Shown: positions 35,146-44,210, numbered from the stretch's first letter. The stretch: DNA of 64,000 bases from a candidate division KSB1 bacterium (GCA_024655945.1 JANLFK010000005.1:124317-188316); one strand, 5' to 3'. Notes: generated from the sequence alone by a model not told the origin. Translations and numbers: made by a program.

Positions 35146-35352
35146 GGTCTCAGCTCCTCTGGTTTGGTGACACCCCCTGGCTTCTGCCCCCCGGGCTACC
35201 CTAGTTCCCGTTTCTGTCCCGCCCTGGCCACTGTGCACTCTTCTCCAGACAGAAAAGGGCCCGCCGATTTCCTCGTAGCCCATTGTCCGCACAGCCAACC
35301 TGTCCTGCGGTGACCACCTCCTTTCTGGGGTACTGACATTTTGGCAACGTGC

Positions 35353-35381
35353 AATATAACCCAAAAAAGCTAATTTGTCAA
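35353..35381 (-). promoter_or_regulatory. Promoter of the TonB-receptor operon
   Basis: TTGACA (35381-35376) and TATATT (35358-35353), 17-bp spacer, on the minus strand. The leader to ATG 35145 is about 200 bases and contains AAAGGAGGTGG around 35325-35315, far from the start codon, hinting at a leader peptide or regulatory RNA. I could not match it to a known riboswitch. Confidence 0.82.
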
Positions 35382-35423
35382 GATTTTTTTTGCAGATGTG
35401 CAGCATTTCGTGCCTTTTTCGCC

Positions 35424-36755
35424 TCATGGGAGGCGCAGTAGCCTCACCGTGCGCTGCTCGTGGGGAGTACGCACACGGCCAAGGTACAGCCCCGGCGGCA
35501 GTTCATGGCCGCGCTCGTCCCGGCCATCCCACCACACCTCGTGCTCCCCGGCCGACAACAGCCCGTGCACCAGCACGCACACCCGACGGCCGGAAAGATC
35601 GAACACGCTGAGCTCCACCTCGCTGGGCGCATGCAGCGTGACCAGAAGCCTTGTGCCACCGGCGAAGGGATTGGGCCAGTTGGCAGCAACGACAAAGGCG
35701 CCAGGAGGTCCTTGGTGGCGTGAGCCTCCCACGGCAAGAGGGCCTTTGCGATAGCAGGCAAGTCCCAGCGTGGTTGCCACCCAGAGCGCCCCACGCCGAT
35801 CCACGGTCGTCTCATAGACAAAGTCATGAGGCAGCGGCGAGTTGTGCGAGTCGAACACCCGCCAGCTTGAGCCGTCGAAGGCAGCCAAGCCGGCCGAGAA
35901 GGTGCCCACCCACACAGTCCCGTCGCGGTCAACGCACAGCGAGTAGATGCTGTCGCAGGGAAGGCCAGAGTTGGCGCGGGTGTACACTTGCCATTGCTGA
36001 TCATCAAACCGTGCCAAGCCGCCGCCGAAGGTACCAAGCCAGGCAGTCCCCACAGGGTCGAAAGCTATCGCCTCGATGTGGTCATAGGGCAAGCCGCTGT
36101 TTGCAGAGGTGAAAAGCCTCCATTCGCTCCGCTCAAGGATAGCCAAGCCGTGCCGCGTGCCGATCCACAGGCGCTGCTTGGGGTCAAGACCAAGGCATCC
36201 CACATCATCAGAGGGGAGAGGGGAATTGTGCGTGTTATAGATGGTCCACGCGCCGCCATCGAATACCGCCACACCGCCGTAGCGGGTGCCCACCCAGACC
36301 CGGTTCTCGGCATCGATCACCACCGACCAGGTGTAGTTGTCGGGCAGGGCCGAGTTGACCGTGTCGTAGCGCGTCCAGGTCGCGCCGTCGAAGCGCAGTA
36401 GACCGTGCACTTTCGTTCCCACCCAGAGCGCCCCTGTGCTATCCAGGGCAATGTCGTAGATGGCCTGTGCCTGCGGTCCTCGCGGGGCATGGGAACCTGT
36501 GGCCCGTGGCCCAGGCGGTGCAGGCGGCTTGTAGTAGCTCCAGGAGCCGCCGTCCAGCAACGCCAGCCCCTCGAATCTGGTGCCCACCCAAAGGCGCTCT
36601 TCTGGAGTGGCCAGCAACGAGAGGACGTTGTTGTCAGGCAGGCCAGAGTTCTCGCGCGTGTAGACTGTCCACTGCTCGCTCTGGCCATGCACCAGAGCAT
36701 CCCACAGGAGCAGAACCGCCGTTACAGCGACGGGCATTTGCCACCAACTCCGCAT
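35424..36755 (-). CDS. Exported Reg_prop beta-propeller protein with FlgD-Ig-like C-terminus
   Basis: A 443-residue protein: signal peptide ('VAVTAVLLLWDALVHG'), seven or so repeats of a two-component-regulator-type propeller blade (pattern 'NSGLPDNNVLSLLATPEERLWVGT', 'DSTGALWVGTKVHGLLRFDG', 'PVGTAWLGTFGGGLARFD', 'RDGTVWVGTFSAGLAAFDG'), then a C-terminal 85-residue Ig-like/T9SS-type domain ('ANWPNPFAGGTRLLVTL... LPPGLYLGRVRT'). Reg_prop propellers usually form the periplasmic sensor of hybrid histidine kinases; here no kinase follows, so this is a free exported propeller. Confidence 0.88.
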   Translation of the reverse strand: MRSWWQMPVAVTAVLLLWDALVHGQSEQWTVYTRENSGLPDNNVLSLLATPEERLWVGTRFEGLALLDGGSWSYYKPPAPPGPRATGSHAPRGPQAQAIYDIALDSTGALWVGTKVHGLLRFDGATWTRYDTVNSALPDNYTWSVVIDAENRVWVGTRYGGVAVFDGGAWTIYNTHNSPLPSDDVGCLGLDPKQRLWIGTRHGLAILERSEWRLFTSANSGLPYDHIEAIAFDPVGTAWLGTFGGGLARFDDQQWQVYTRANSGLPCDSIYSLCVDRDGTVWVGTFSAGLAAFDGSSWRVFDSHNSPLPHDFVYETTVDRRGALWVATTLGLACYRKGPLAVGGSRHQGPPGAFVVAANWPNPFAGGTRLLVTLHAPSEVELSVFDLSGRRVCVLVHGLLSAGEHEVWWDGRDERGHELPPGLYLGRVRTPHEQRTVRLLRLP

Positions 36756-36800
36756 CGGCCCTCAGCAGTGTCCACCACAGCCAGCAAAGCCTCGTGTTCA

Positions 36801-36829
36801 AATATACACGATTTGCCCGTGACCTTCAA
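36801..36829 (-). promoter_or_regulatory. Promoter of the Reg_prop propeller gene
   Basis: TTGAAG (36829-36824) and TATATT (36806-36801), 17-bp spacer, about 45 bases before ATG 36755. The rest of the 36756-37023 gap, which must also serve the divergent PfpI gene, shows no second clear promoter. Confidence 0.7.
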
Positions 36830-37023
36830 GAAGAATCGCCAAGGGAAAGACGAGAATTCAGAGCTCCGGGGACTGGTGCAATGCTACTTTTCCCTTTGTT
36901 TTTGAGGCTGGTTGTTGTAAATTTGTAGCGTCGATTGGTTGAGCAAAGGGCGAAGTATCCCCCAGCATATAGATGGCGGCACGCCGCCCAGTTTCTGGCC
37001 AAAATGAAGATGAGAGGGGCACT

Positions 37024-38058
37024 ATGCCACTGAAAGGGAAAAGAGTCGCCATCCTGGTGGCTCCCAGGTTTCATGACGAACAAACCACCTCGCCCCGTGA
37101 CTTCCTCGCGCGCAAGGGAGCCAAGGTCGAGTATCTAGGCACTTACAAGAGTAGATTGGCCGGCAAGAATGGCCGGCACACGGTGGAGGTGACGCGCACC
37201 TTCGAGGAGGCGGACCCCTCCGCGTACGATGGCATCGTCATACCCGGGGGTGAGGCACCGCAGATCCTGCGTCTGTCGCCAGAAGTCCTCAGTTTTGTGC
37301 GGCAGTTCTGGAGCCAGGGGGGCATCGTCGGCGCAATTTGCCACGGGCCGCAGGTGCTCATTTCGGCACAGCTCCTGGCGGGGAAAAAGCTTACCTGCTA
37401 CCCTGGCATCCGGGACGATGTGGTCTTGGCGGGCGGCCTCTACGAGGACAGCCCTGTGCTAATCGACGGACAGCTCATCACCTCGCGCCGTTCCGAGGAC
37501 TTGCCCGAGTTCAATCGCGCCTTAGCCGAGGCGTTGGCCGCTCGCCGCCCAACGGCAGAGGCCACACCCTCCGAGGCGCTGCAGGCCTTAGCCTTAGCGG
37601 TGGCCCGCGAGCAAGGCGCGCAAGAGTTCTATCAGGCCGCGGGCGAACGCTTCACGCAGCCGGCCATTCGCAACAAGTTCCTGTACTTGGCAGCCGTGGA
37701 ACAGGAGCACTTCCAACAGCTCTCCGAGCTGTACCGCACGCTGACCGGAGGCCCACCGCCGGACCCAGGCAAGAAGCGCGTCGAGGTGACCAAGCGCACG
37801 CTCACCAAGGACATGACCGTGGAACAGGCCATCTCCGTAGCCATGGACGCGGAACGGGCAGCCTACGACTTTTACTTGGCGGCAGCCGGGCGTGCCAGGT
37901 CAGCAAAGGCGCGCGACATGTTTCGCTTCTTGGCCGAACAGGAACAGGAGCACTATCGCTTGCTGTCGGTGGACCTGGCCGCCCACCGCGGCGGCACAGG
38001 CCACTTCCAGTGGGCCACGTTCTGGGACATCCCGCCGGGGATGGAAGACCTGTGGTAG
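37024..38058 (+). CDS. DJ-1/PfpI domain fused to a rubrerythrin-like di-iron ferritin domain
   Basis: 344 residues in two domains. Residues 1-172 are a DJ-1/PfpI (type 1 amidotransferase-like) domain with the nucleophile C107 in 'GAICHGPQ' and the 'YDGIVIPGGEAP' elbow. Residues 185-320 are a four-helix ferritin-like domain with a complete di-iron set: E196, E226-x-x-H229, E277, E307-x-x-H310, the pattern of rubrerythrin/ferritin-like proteins. PfpI/DJ-1 proteins handle protein or aldehyde stress (glyoxalase, deglycase or chaperone claims), and ferritin-like domains reduce peroxide or oxygen, so oxidative-stress defence is a reasonable inference. The start is ATG 37024 with GAGAGGGG upstream. 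The fusion is unusual in my experience. Confidence 0.88.
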   Translation: MPLKGKRVAILVAPRFHDEQTTSPRDFLARKGAKVEYLGTYKSRLAGKNGRHTVEVTRTFEEADPSAYDGIVIPGGEAPQILRLSPEVLSFVRQFWSQGGIVGAICHGPQVLISAQLLAGKKLTCYPGIRDDVVLAGGLYEDSPVLIDGQLITSRRSEDLPEFNRALAEALAARRPTAEATPSEALQALALAVAREQGAQEFYQAAGERFTQPAIRNKFLYLAAVEQEHFQQLSELYRTLTGGPPPDPGKKRVEVTKRTLTKDMTVEQAISVAMDAERAAYDFYLAAAGRARSAKARDMFRFLAEQEQEHYRLLSVDLAAHRGGTGHFQWATFWDIPPGMEDLW

Positions 38059-38167
38059 CTCTCCCCTGCGCCATCAGCGACTGCATCTATCCACCCGCTG
38101 CGCGGCGCCATGGTGCCTCATCGGCGTGTGGCGAGGAGCGCACTCTGCGACATTGGAGGTCAATGGC

Positions 38168-39058
38168 ATGTGGACGATGAAATGGCGAGAGGCCGTTCTC
38201 CTGCTGCTGGCGGTGCTTTTGGTCGGCTGCGCACGGCCGCTGGTGCGCCCCTACTATCCGCGCCTGTCCACCGAAGCGCTTGACTGTGAAATTCGCCGCG
38301 TCGCCAGCTCCGGCTGGAGCAACCAGCAGAAGATGGTCTACTACTCCGAGCGATTCATGGGCGCCCCCTATGAGCTCTATTGCGAGGGCGACGGGCCCTA
38401 CGCGCGCTACGACACCAGGCCGCTCCTCAACCTCAAGAAGCTCAATTGCATGACCTACTGCGAAATCGTTCTGGCCCTCACATTAGCTGATTACTACGAG
38501 GACTTTTTCAACATCCTGCAGCACATTCGCTATCGGCAGGGGATCATGGGCATGGCCAGTCGCAACCACTACACCATGGCCGACTGGCTGCCGGCGAACA
38601 GCTGGTGTCTGGAGGATGTGACCCAGCGTGTTGGCGGCAGCGACGCTGTGCCTCTCACCCGCACCATCAGCCATCAGCGCTTCTTCGCCGGCAAAGGGTT
38701 TGTGGATTTGCCCGTGGTCATTCCCGAGCGCGAAGTGACGATCTCATACATCCCCCTGGCGCGCTTAGCGGCGCACAAGGACAGCCTGCGCAGCGGTGAC
38801 ATCGTGGCCCTGATCCAGGACCGGCCGGGCATCTTCTCGGCGCACATGCTGCTGGTCATCAGAAACGAGCGCGGGCTTTTCTTCCGCCACGCCAGCATGA
38901 GCGCCGGCAAAGTAGTGGACACCCCCTTTGTCGACTATCTGGCCAGCCTCATGCGCAACCCCCGCTACTTAGGGATGAGCTTTATGCGCGTGCGCGAAGA
39001 GGTCAGGTGGCACGACGGGCCGTACACCCACGGGAGGTTCATGCTGAACACCCAATGA
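38168..39058 (+). CDS. Lipoprotein of the DUF1460 (amidase-like, NlpC/P60-related) family
   Basis: A 296-residue lipoprotein: signal sequence 'REAVLLLLAVLLVG' with lipidated cysteine in 'VGCARP'. The catalytic core resembles DUF1460 N-acetylmuramoyl-L-alanine amidase-like proteins: 'LNCMTYCEIVLALTLA' with the probable nucleophilic cysteine, 'QHIRYRQGIMGMASRNHYTMADWLP', and 'RSGDIVALI... SAHMLLVIR' with the histidine. It probably cuts peptidoglycan. GGAGG lies 8 bases before ATG 38168. The 110-base gap after the PfpI fusion shows nothing else. Confidence 0.82.
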   Translation: MWTMKWREAVLLLLAVLLVGCARPLVRPYYPRLSTEALDCEIRRVASSGWSNQQKMVYYSERFMGAPYELYCEGDGPYARYDTRPLLNLKKLNCMTYCEIVLALTLADYYEDFFNILQHIRYRQGIMGMASRNHYTMADWLPANSWCLEDVTQRVGGSDAVPLTRTISHQRFFAGKGFVDLPVVIPEREVTISYIPLARLAAHKDSLRSGDIVALIQDRPGIFSAHMLLVIRNERGLFFRHASMSAGKVVDTPFVDYLASLMRNPRYLGMSFMRVREEVRWHDGPYTHGRFMLNTQ

Positions 39059-39144
39059 GCCGTTGCCAAGGCCGCTCCGCTCATGCGCAGGACGGGGACA
39101 ATCGCTGCGGCAAGATCGAAACGACTCCATTCGGTGCCTTCCCT

Positions 39145-40008
39145 TCAGGGCAGGGCCAGCAGCTCGTCGATCCGGACGAACCGGTAGCCGCGCCGCAGCA
39201 GCTCTTCCACCAGCGGTCCCAGCTGCAAGAAGACCTTGTCCTGGCGCTGCGCGCCGAGATGGAGGAGCAAGAGGAAGCCGTTTAGGCCATTTCGGTCCTG
39301 CTGCTCATGGACAAGGATCTCCTGAACAATCGCAGTGCCGGGCACAAAGCCTTTCTCCCCCTCCGGAATCCAGTCACGCTGCGAACCGCTGCCCGGCGTA
39401 AAGTTGCACAGCACCACGCCCATCTCATTGGCCCAGCGCACGTGATCTTGGTTGTACCACTCATAGGGCGGAATGAAGAAGACCACCTTGTCGTGCCGGA
39501 GGGCACCTAGAGCGCGCAGCTCCCGCATGTTCTTCTTGAGGTCCTGGCGAAAGAGCCTTCTGCCTACCAGAGTCTTGGACCTGTCCTCCCAGGGGGAGTA
39601 CAGCAGATGGGCGTGCGAGTGCGGCCCGACGTAGTGCCCTTGCGCAACCATGCGCCTGACACAGGCGCGGTGCTCCGGGTGGGAAAGGAATGCTCCGGTG
39701 AGGAAGAACGAGGCTTTGATGCCGTGGCTCTCGAGGGTGGAAAGGATGTGCTCACACCCCTGGCCATAGTCTCCTCCGGTAAAGATGAGGGCGAGAGCGC
39801 GCGCAGAAGTGTCGCCGCGCACGATGCCGGCGTGGTCGTGGCGCCACCGGGGGTCATGTTGAATGAGAGAGGCGCTCCGGCCGCCATCGCGGCAGCCGAG
39901 GCCAGCCATGCACATGGATGCCACCAGCACCGCCCACAACGCCAAGCAGCCGCCGTGGGTGGTACTCATCGGGGCGCGCATGGCTGTCAATGCCGGAAAT
40001 TGCTTCAC
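39145..40008 (-). CDS. Polysaccharide-deacetylase-family lipoprotein with variant motif 1
   Basis: A 287-residue protein with a lipobox-like 'MCMAGLGC' after a hydrophobic segment. The NodB (CE4) fold is recognisable: 'GIKASFFLTGAFLSHPE', metal-ligand motif 2 H-S-H-A-H ('YVGPHSHAHLLY'), 'FFIPPYEWYN', 'GFLLLLHLG' and 'YRFVRIDELL'. Motif 1, normally TFDDG, reads 'IFTGGDYG', keeping one aspartate. Similar variants ('FTGDEF') exist in Bacteroidota, so the domain is a subfamily rather than dead. It would remove acetyl groups from cell-envelope or secreted glycans. It overlaps the upstream glycosyltransferase stop by 4 bases (ATGA), so the two form one unit. Confidence 0.82.
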   Translation of the reverse strand: MKQFPALTAMRAPMSTTHGGCLALWAVLVASMCMAGLGCRDGGRSASLIQHDPRWRHDHAGIVRGDTSARALALIFTGGDYGQGCEHILSTLESHGIKASFFLTGAFLSHPEHRACVRRMVAQGHYVGPHSHAHLLYSPWEDRSKTLVGRRLFRQDLKKNMRELRALGALRHDKVVFFIPPYEWYNQDHVRWANEMGVVLCNFTPGSGSQRDWIPEGEKGFVPGTAIVQEILVHEQQDRNGLNGFLLLLHLGAQRQDKVFLQLGPLVEELLRRGYRFVRIDELLALP

Positions 40009-41588
40009 GCCGCCTTGGCTTTGCGATTCACGGCCTTGCGGCGCCGCACCGCCTCCAGGCGCATAAAGTCCTTGGCTTCATCGTTGCGGTCGATGGTCGC
40101 CTGGTCGATGGCGTGGTCGGTCCCTCCGGCGTGGCGCACGACCTCGTAGATGGGCTCCCACACCCGCCCAATGCGGTAACGCTCCGACAGGCGCAACACC
40201 AAGTCATAGTCCTCGCCGTAATTGCGCGCATAGGGGGAGTCGTTGGTGCCAAAGCCGCCGAGTTCCCTGATCACCTTGATATGCGCGGCGCGCGGCGCCC
40301 CGGCTCCGTTGATGCGCAGTAGGTTGTTCCGACCGTTCTTTTCCGTCCACTCGTCATGGGTCACCACCGGGATGGACTCCATGCGCGACAGCTCGCCCGT
40401 GTGCTCGTCCTTCTGCCAGACTTCGTAGGAACCGATGACCATGCCAATGCACCGGTCGGAATTGAACACCTCCAAGATCTTGGCCACCGCGTTGGGCTTC
40501 AGGCGGTCATCGGAATCCAATTGCACGTAGTACTTGCCGCGCGCCACCTGCAGCCCCTTGTTCAGACAGTAGCCGATGTTATTGATGTCCTCCACCAGCA
40601 AGGTGACCTTGGGCTTCTTCGGGTCGTACTTCTGGCCACCCGGCAAGTACCGTTTCACCCCCTCGATGGTGGGGTCGTCCTTGCCGCCGTTGACGACGAC
40701 GATGACCTCGACGTTTTGCACGGTCTGCGCCTGCACGCTTTCGATGGCGGTGCCGATGAACTCCTTGCGGTTAAAGACCGGAATCACCACGCTGGCAATG
40801 CAGTCGGAGAACTGTCGCTCTTCGGCGCGGGTGTAGGTCACCTTCTGGTAGTGGGCTCCTGGCGCCAGATAGGCACCAATGCGCTTCAGGTGTTCGGTGA
40901 GGGCCTGCTCCATCTCCAGTTGCACTTCCTTGTTGGCGAGGAGGTAGTCGAAGACGTTGTGTTTGGCGGCAGGAGCCTTAACCACGTAGGCGTGGCCGTT
41001 GCGCGCCGCAGCCACATGGACCAGGCGGTAGCGCGTTGCAATCTTCAGTCGCAAGTCATAGAGGTCAGCCGCCGCGTATTTCTCGTTGAGCCCACCCACT
41101 TTCTTGACCACTGCTCGAGGCAAAAGCCACACCGGCCCGTAGTCCTGATTGTCGCGCAGGCGCCCTTCGTGGTGGCCGAGCAGGTGGATTTCGCGCTCGG
41201 TGCCGTCGGCGGCAATCAGGCGATAGTCGGCGTACACCAGGCCGGTGTCCTTGTGCCTGCTCGCGGCCATGAGCAGGAGTTCCAGGGTGCTGGTGCGAAA
41301 CGAGACGTGTGCGCGGACGTTGTCCACCAGCAGCACTGCGTCACCGCTGGCGCGTGCAAGCGCGGCATTGAGGCCTTGGGCTCGGTTCTTGAATGTCCCC
41401 GGTAGGTGGACGATACGCTCGTCCTCCACCAGCGGCGGCCGCGCCGCCTTCGCCCCCCGGTAGTCGACCAGAATCAGCTCCCAGTAGGGATAGTTCTGGC
41501 TGACGAGCGTCTGAATGCTTTCATTGAGCTCGGCATCGCTGTAGCTCAGCCCCTCCCGATACTGCATGATCACGCTTACCTTCTTCAT
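40005..41588 (-). CDS. Family 2 glycosyltransferase with two GT-A-like domains
   Basis: 527 residues. The N-terminal third (about 1-220) is a GT2-like domain starting 'MKKVSVIMQYREGLSYSDAELNESIQTLVSQNYP' and containing 'LVYADYRLI'. The second domain begins near residue 265, 'ASVVIPVFNRKEFIGTAIESVQAQTVQNVEVIVVVNGGKDD', with the D-x-D-type 'YYVQLDSDDRLKP' and the acceptor-side 'NYGEDYDLVLRLSERY'. It transfers a sugar from a nucleotide donor to a growing glycan; the manC product GDP-mannose is one possible donor. Coupling to the deacetylase suggests modification of the same polymer. Confidence 0.88.
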   Translation of the reverse strand: MKKVSVIMQYREGLSYSDAELNESIQTLVSQNYPYWELILVDYRGAKAARPPLVEDERIVHLPGTFKNRAQGLNAALARASGDAVLLVDNVRAHVSFRTSTLELLLMAASRHKDTGLVYADYRLIAADGTEREIHLLGHHEGRLRDNQDYGPVWLLPRAVVKKVGGLNEKYAAADLYDLRLKIATRYRLVHVAAARNGHAYVVKAPAAKHNVFDYLLANKEVQLEMEQALTEHLKRIGAYLAPGAHYQKVTYTRAEERQFSDCIASVVIPVFNRKEFIGTAIESVQAQTVQNVEVIVVVNGGKDDPTIEGVKRYLPGGQKYDPKKPKVTLLVEDINNIGYCLNKGLQVARGKYYVQLDSDDRLKPNAVAKILEVFNSDRCIGMVIGSYEVWQKDEHTGELSRMESIPVVTHDEWTEKNGRNNLLRINGAGAPRAAHIKVIRELGGFGTNDSPYARNYGEDYDLVLRLSERYRIGRVWEPIYEVVRHAGGTDHAIDQATIDRNDEAKDFMRLEAVRRRKAVNRKAKAA

Positions 41589-41661
41589 CCGCGCACTCCT
41601 CTCCTTTGCGAACAGTGGTTGATGCTTTCGGCCAGTCCAGTCTTTCCCGTTCCGTTGCCAT

Positions 41662-42048
41662 TCAACGCAGCAGTTTGCCTGCTTTCTTGTTGTTGGAAGT
41701 GGACAGAATCATCAGCGCTCTTGGTCCAGCCCCTGAGCCATAGATGAACTCCACGCTGATGTTCTCTTTGGCCAATCTACTGGCCATATCCGCCAAAGTT
41801 CCCGGCGTGTTGTCGAGCTCCACTGCCAGGACCTCGCTTTCGCCAAACACGTAGCCGGTGTTCTGCAGCGCAGTCTTTGCCTTGGCCACGTCGTCGACCA
41901 CCAATCTGACCACTCCCCAGTCGCGCTCGTCGACCAACAGGGTGCCCAGCACGTTGACGCCCGCGCGTCCCAGTTGCGTGCACAGCTCCTGGAGGGTTCC
42001 CACTTTGTTTTGCACGAACACGGAAAGCTGTTTGACCATCTCTGCCAT
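41662..42048 (-). CDS. Tandem ACT-domain protein
   Basis: A 128-residue protein made of two ACT domains ('LSVFVQNKVGTLQELCTQLGRAGVNVLGTLL' and 'LAVELDNTPGTLADMASRLAKENISVEFIYG'), each with the conserved glycine at the first turn. Such stand-alone proteins resemble the regulatory subunits or amino-acid sensors linked to IlvH and related enzymes. No enzyme for amino-acid synthesis is adjacent. ATG 42048 is chosen with AAGAGGTG 6 bases upstream; an extra in-frame ATG at 42072 adds eight residues. Confidence 0.88.
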   Translation of the reverse strand: MAEMVKQLSVFVQNKVGTLQELCTQLGRAGVNVLGTLLVDERDWGVVRLVVDDVAKAKTALQNTGYVFGESEVLAVELDNTPGTLADMASRLAKENISVEFIYGSGAGPRALMILSTSNNKKAGKLLR

Positions 42049-42088
42049 GGTTTCACCTCTTCGTTGGTTCATTTGTCTCCGCTGGGCG

Positions 42089-43750
42089 CTACCTGCCGGC
42101 AGTAGGTTGCCAGACGCGCCGGGCTACTCTTGGTCGCTGCAGGGCTCTGCTCACCGCAAAGTCCGCTGGCCGATCGCTCCATTGGCTGGCATAGAGGTGG
42201 CGGTCAAAGAAGTTCCACGTAGCCAAGCCATCCTCGCTCTCCGGCTCCAGCAGATAGGCAAGCAGAGGCGCCAGCGGTTGGGCGGTATCCACAAGCAAGT
42301 CGCCGGCCGCGAAGACCTTGTTCTCGCGCTCCCACGAGCCGGCCAATGTGACCAGATAGTGACCCTGGTAGGAGCGCTGCGTCGCCTCCACCTTTTCCAC
42401 ATGGAAGCTTTGCACCGCCAGCGTGCAGCTCTGCGCCAACCTTTCCACCACCACGCCGTGCTGCACCAGCTTTGCTGCCACCTCCTGCAACTGGCTCGGG
42501 AAAAGATAGGCAGCAGGGAGCGGCACCGCGCTGGTGGGGACGTATCGGCCAAGGTAGGGCACGCGATAGGTGCGCGGCCGTTCGGTAGGCCTGAGGCGCG
42601 TCCTGCCCCCCTCGTCGGTGACCATCGCGAACTCGTAGCTCAGCACCTCCATGGGCTCGGGCAGCGCCTGCACCTTTGAGCGCAGCGCCAAACACCAGGT
42701 AGAATCAGCCGCAGCACCGCGTCCGACGGTGGCGCGGTCCACGGCACGGACAATGGCACTCATCTGACGACCCCGCTGCGCCGTGTACCAGAGGATGCAC
42801 TCCAAAAAGGCGCGGCAGGCACGCACACGCGTGGCAAAGTCCGCGTAGGCGTAGTTCTCGTCGAGAATGGCAAAGCGGTTGCGCAGGCCGATGTAGTTGG
42901 TGCTGTAGCGCGCCTCGCTGCCGAAGCTCGCCCAGCCTTTTTCTGGCGCCGCCATGTCCACAAAGTTGCCGTACGGCACGGAGTCGTAGCCATACGCCTG
43001 CTTGAGCCGCCCGGTCACCTGCGGCAACATCTCCTCGCGGAGATAGCGGACGATCTCAGGGTGCGTGTTTGGGTTGTGCGGCACCGCGTAGGTGACCGGA
43101 TGCCGGTGTGGGGAGCCGTTGGTCGTGTGGCAGTCCACCATGAGCACCGGGTCCCAGCGCAGCAGGACGTTGGCCACCAGACCCTGATTTTCCGCAGTCT
43201 CCAGCTTGACGAAATCACGGTTCAGGTCGAGGTTCTGGCCGTTGTGGCGCACGCCTACGCCGCCCTCCGGCCCATGCTGGCCGCGCCGGTTGCTTGGGCT
43301 GATGCGCTCGTTACCGTCCGGATTGTAGATGGGGGCGATGAGCACCACCTGATTCTCAAAGAGTGCCGCCAAGTCACCAAGGAGCATGTCGCGCATCAGC
43401 ATCAGCGTGGCCTCTTTGCCTTCCACCTCACCGGCGTGAAGATTGGCGATGATGAGAACCACTGGTAGGTCCTGCAGCCTCGCCTGGGCTGGCGACAAGG
43501 GCACAGGCCGACCTAACACTGCCAGCGGCACAGGTCGTCCTTCAGCGCTGACGGCCATCGTCTCCACGCGCAGGTCGCCGGAGAGCTGCTGCAACGTGTC
43601 GAGAAAGGCGGCCACCTCCTGGTAGCGCGATGTCTCGCGGAAGCCAGAGCGCTCCGCCCGTGTCAGGGGAAACGAGGCGGCCGGTGGGCTGGCAGAGGCA
43701 GCCGTATTCACCAGCACCAGGGCCAACACGGCCAAGCGGTCACTGGTCAA
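42089..43750 (-). CDS. Exported M14-family zinc carboxypeptidase
   Basis: 553 residues with a signal peptide ('LAVLALVLVNTAASASPPA'). The peptidase M14 domain shows the zinc pair H-x-x-E in 'ANLHAGEVEGKE', then 'IAPIYNPDGNERISPSNRRGQ', 'DLNRDFVKLETAEN' and the third ligand in 'VDCHTTNGSPHRHP'. The C-terminal 200 residues look like a separate beta-rich region with no motif I recognise. M14 enzymes remove C-terminal residues from peptides or act on peptidoglycan. It sits 41 bases upstream of the ACT gene. Confidence 0.88.
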   Translation of the reverse strand: MTSDRLAVLALVLVNTAASASPPAASFPLTRAERSGFRETSRYQEVAAFLDTLQQLSGDLRVETMAVSAEGRPVPLAVLGRPVPLSPAQARLQDLPVVLIIANLHAGEVEGKEATLMLMRDMLLGDLAALFENQVVLIAPIYNPDGNERISPSNRRGQHGPEGGVGVRHNGQNLDLNRDFVKLETAENQGLVANVLLRWDPVLMVDCHTTNGSPHRHPVTYAVPHNPNTHPEIVRYLREEMLPQVTGRLKQAYGYDSVPYGNFVDMAAPEKGWASFGSEARYSTNYIGLRNRFAILDENYAYADFATRVRACRAFLECILWYTAQRGRQMSAIVRAVDRATVGRGAAADSTWCLALRSKVQALPEPMEVLSYEFAMVTDEGGRTRLRPTERPRTYRVPYLGRYVPTSAVPLPAAYLFPSQLQEVAAKLVQHGVVVERLAQSCTLAVQSFHVEKVEATQRSYQGHYLVTLAGSWERENKVFAAGDLLVDTAQPLAPLLAYLLEPESEDGLATWNFFDRHLYASQWSDRPADFAVSRALQRPRVARRVWQPTAGR

Positions 43751-43829
43751 TCATCTCCTCCCTTTTCGTGAATCTCTCCTTTCTGCTAGGCAAGCGAGCG
43801 TGCGGGTTCCGCCAGGGCACCGTTCTGCG

Positions 43830-44210
43830 CTATTGCTCGGGCGGCTGCAGACTGCTGGTCAAAAGGTTGGCCAGCAAAATGCCGATGAGCAGCACCACCA
43901 CGCCGACAATGAGCACCAGGCCGAGGGCCATCCCTGCCAGATGCACTGCCTGCTCCCGGGGGTCCGCGCTTTGCCGGCGCGCTATCACCTGGTCGTAGAG
44001 CAGCTTCCCGGAGAACACGACGAAGAGAAAGATGCCCAGCGCCACCCGCGCAAAGTGGCCCATCCCTTGCACGCGACCACGGAGCGGCCAGAGCAGGTAC
44101 AGGACGATGGCCCATTGCGCCACGCCAACGATGGCCCGCCACACACCTGAGCGCCTTGCCGCCTTCTCAGAGCCAGAAGGCGTCTTCGATGTGGTGGACT
44201 CGCACGCCAT
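43830..44210 (-). CDS. Small three-helix membrane protein of unknown function
   Basis: About 126 residues. Three hydrophobic stretches are visible: 'AIVGVAQWAIVLYLLWPL', 'VALGIFLFVVFSGKLLYDQV' and 'GMALGLVLIVGVVVLLIGILLANLL'. I know no named family. ATG 44210 would overlap yraN by 44 bases; a GTG at 44144 with AGG nearby would remove the overlap and is equally possible. It probably shares the rnhB-yraN transcript. Confidence 0.6.
   Translation of the reverse strand: MACESTTSKTPSGSEKAARRSGVWRAIVGVAQWAIVLYLLWPLRGRVQGMGHFARVALGIFLFVVFSGKLLYDQVIARRQSADPREQAVHLAGMALGLVLIVGVVVLLIGILLANLLTSSLQPPEQ

Noticed and set aside
35146-35352. Riboswitch (for example cobalamin) in the TonB-receptor leader
   Set aside because: The 200-base leader lacks the B12-box and associated elements I could recognise; the only resemblance is a reversed GCCACTG string.
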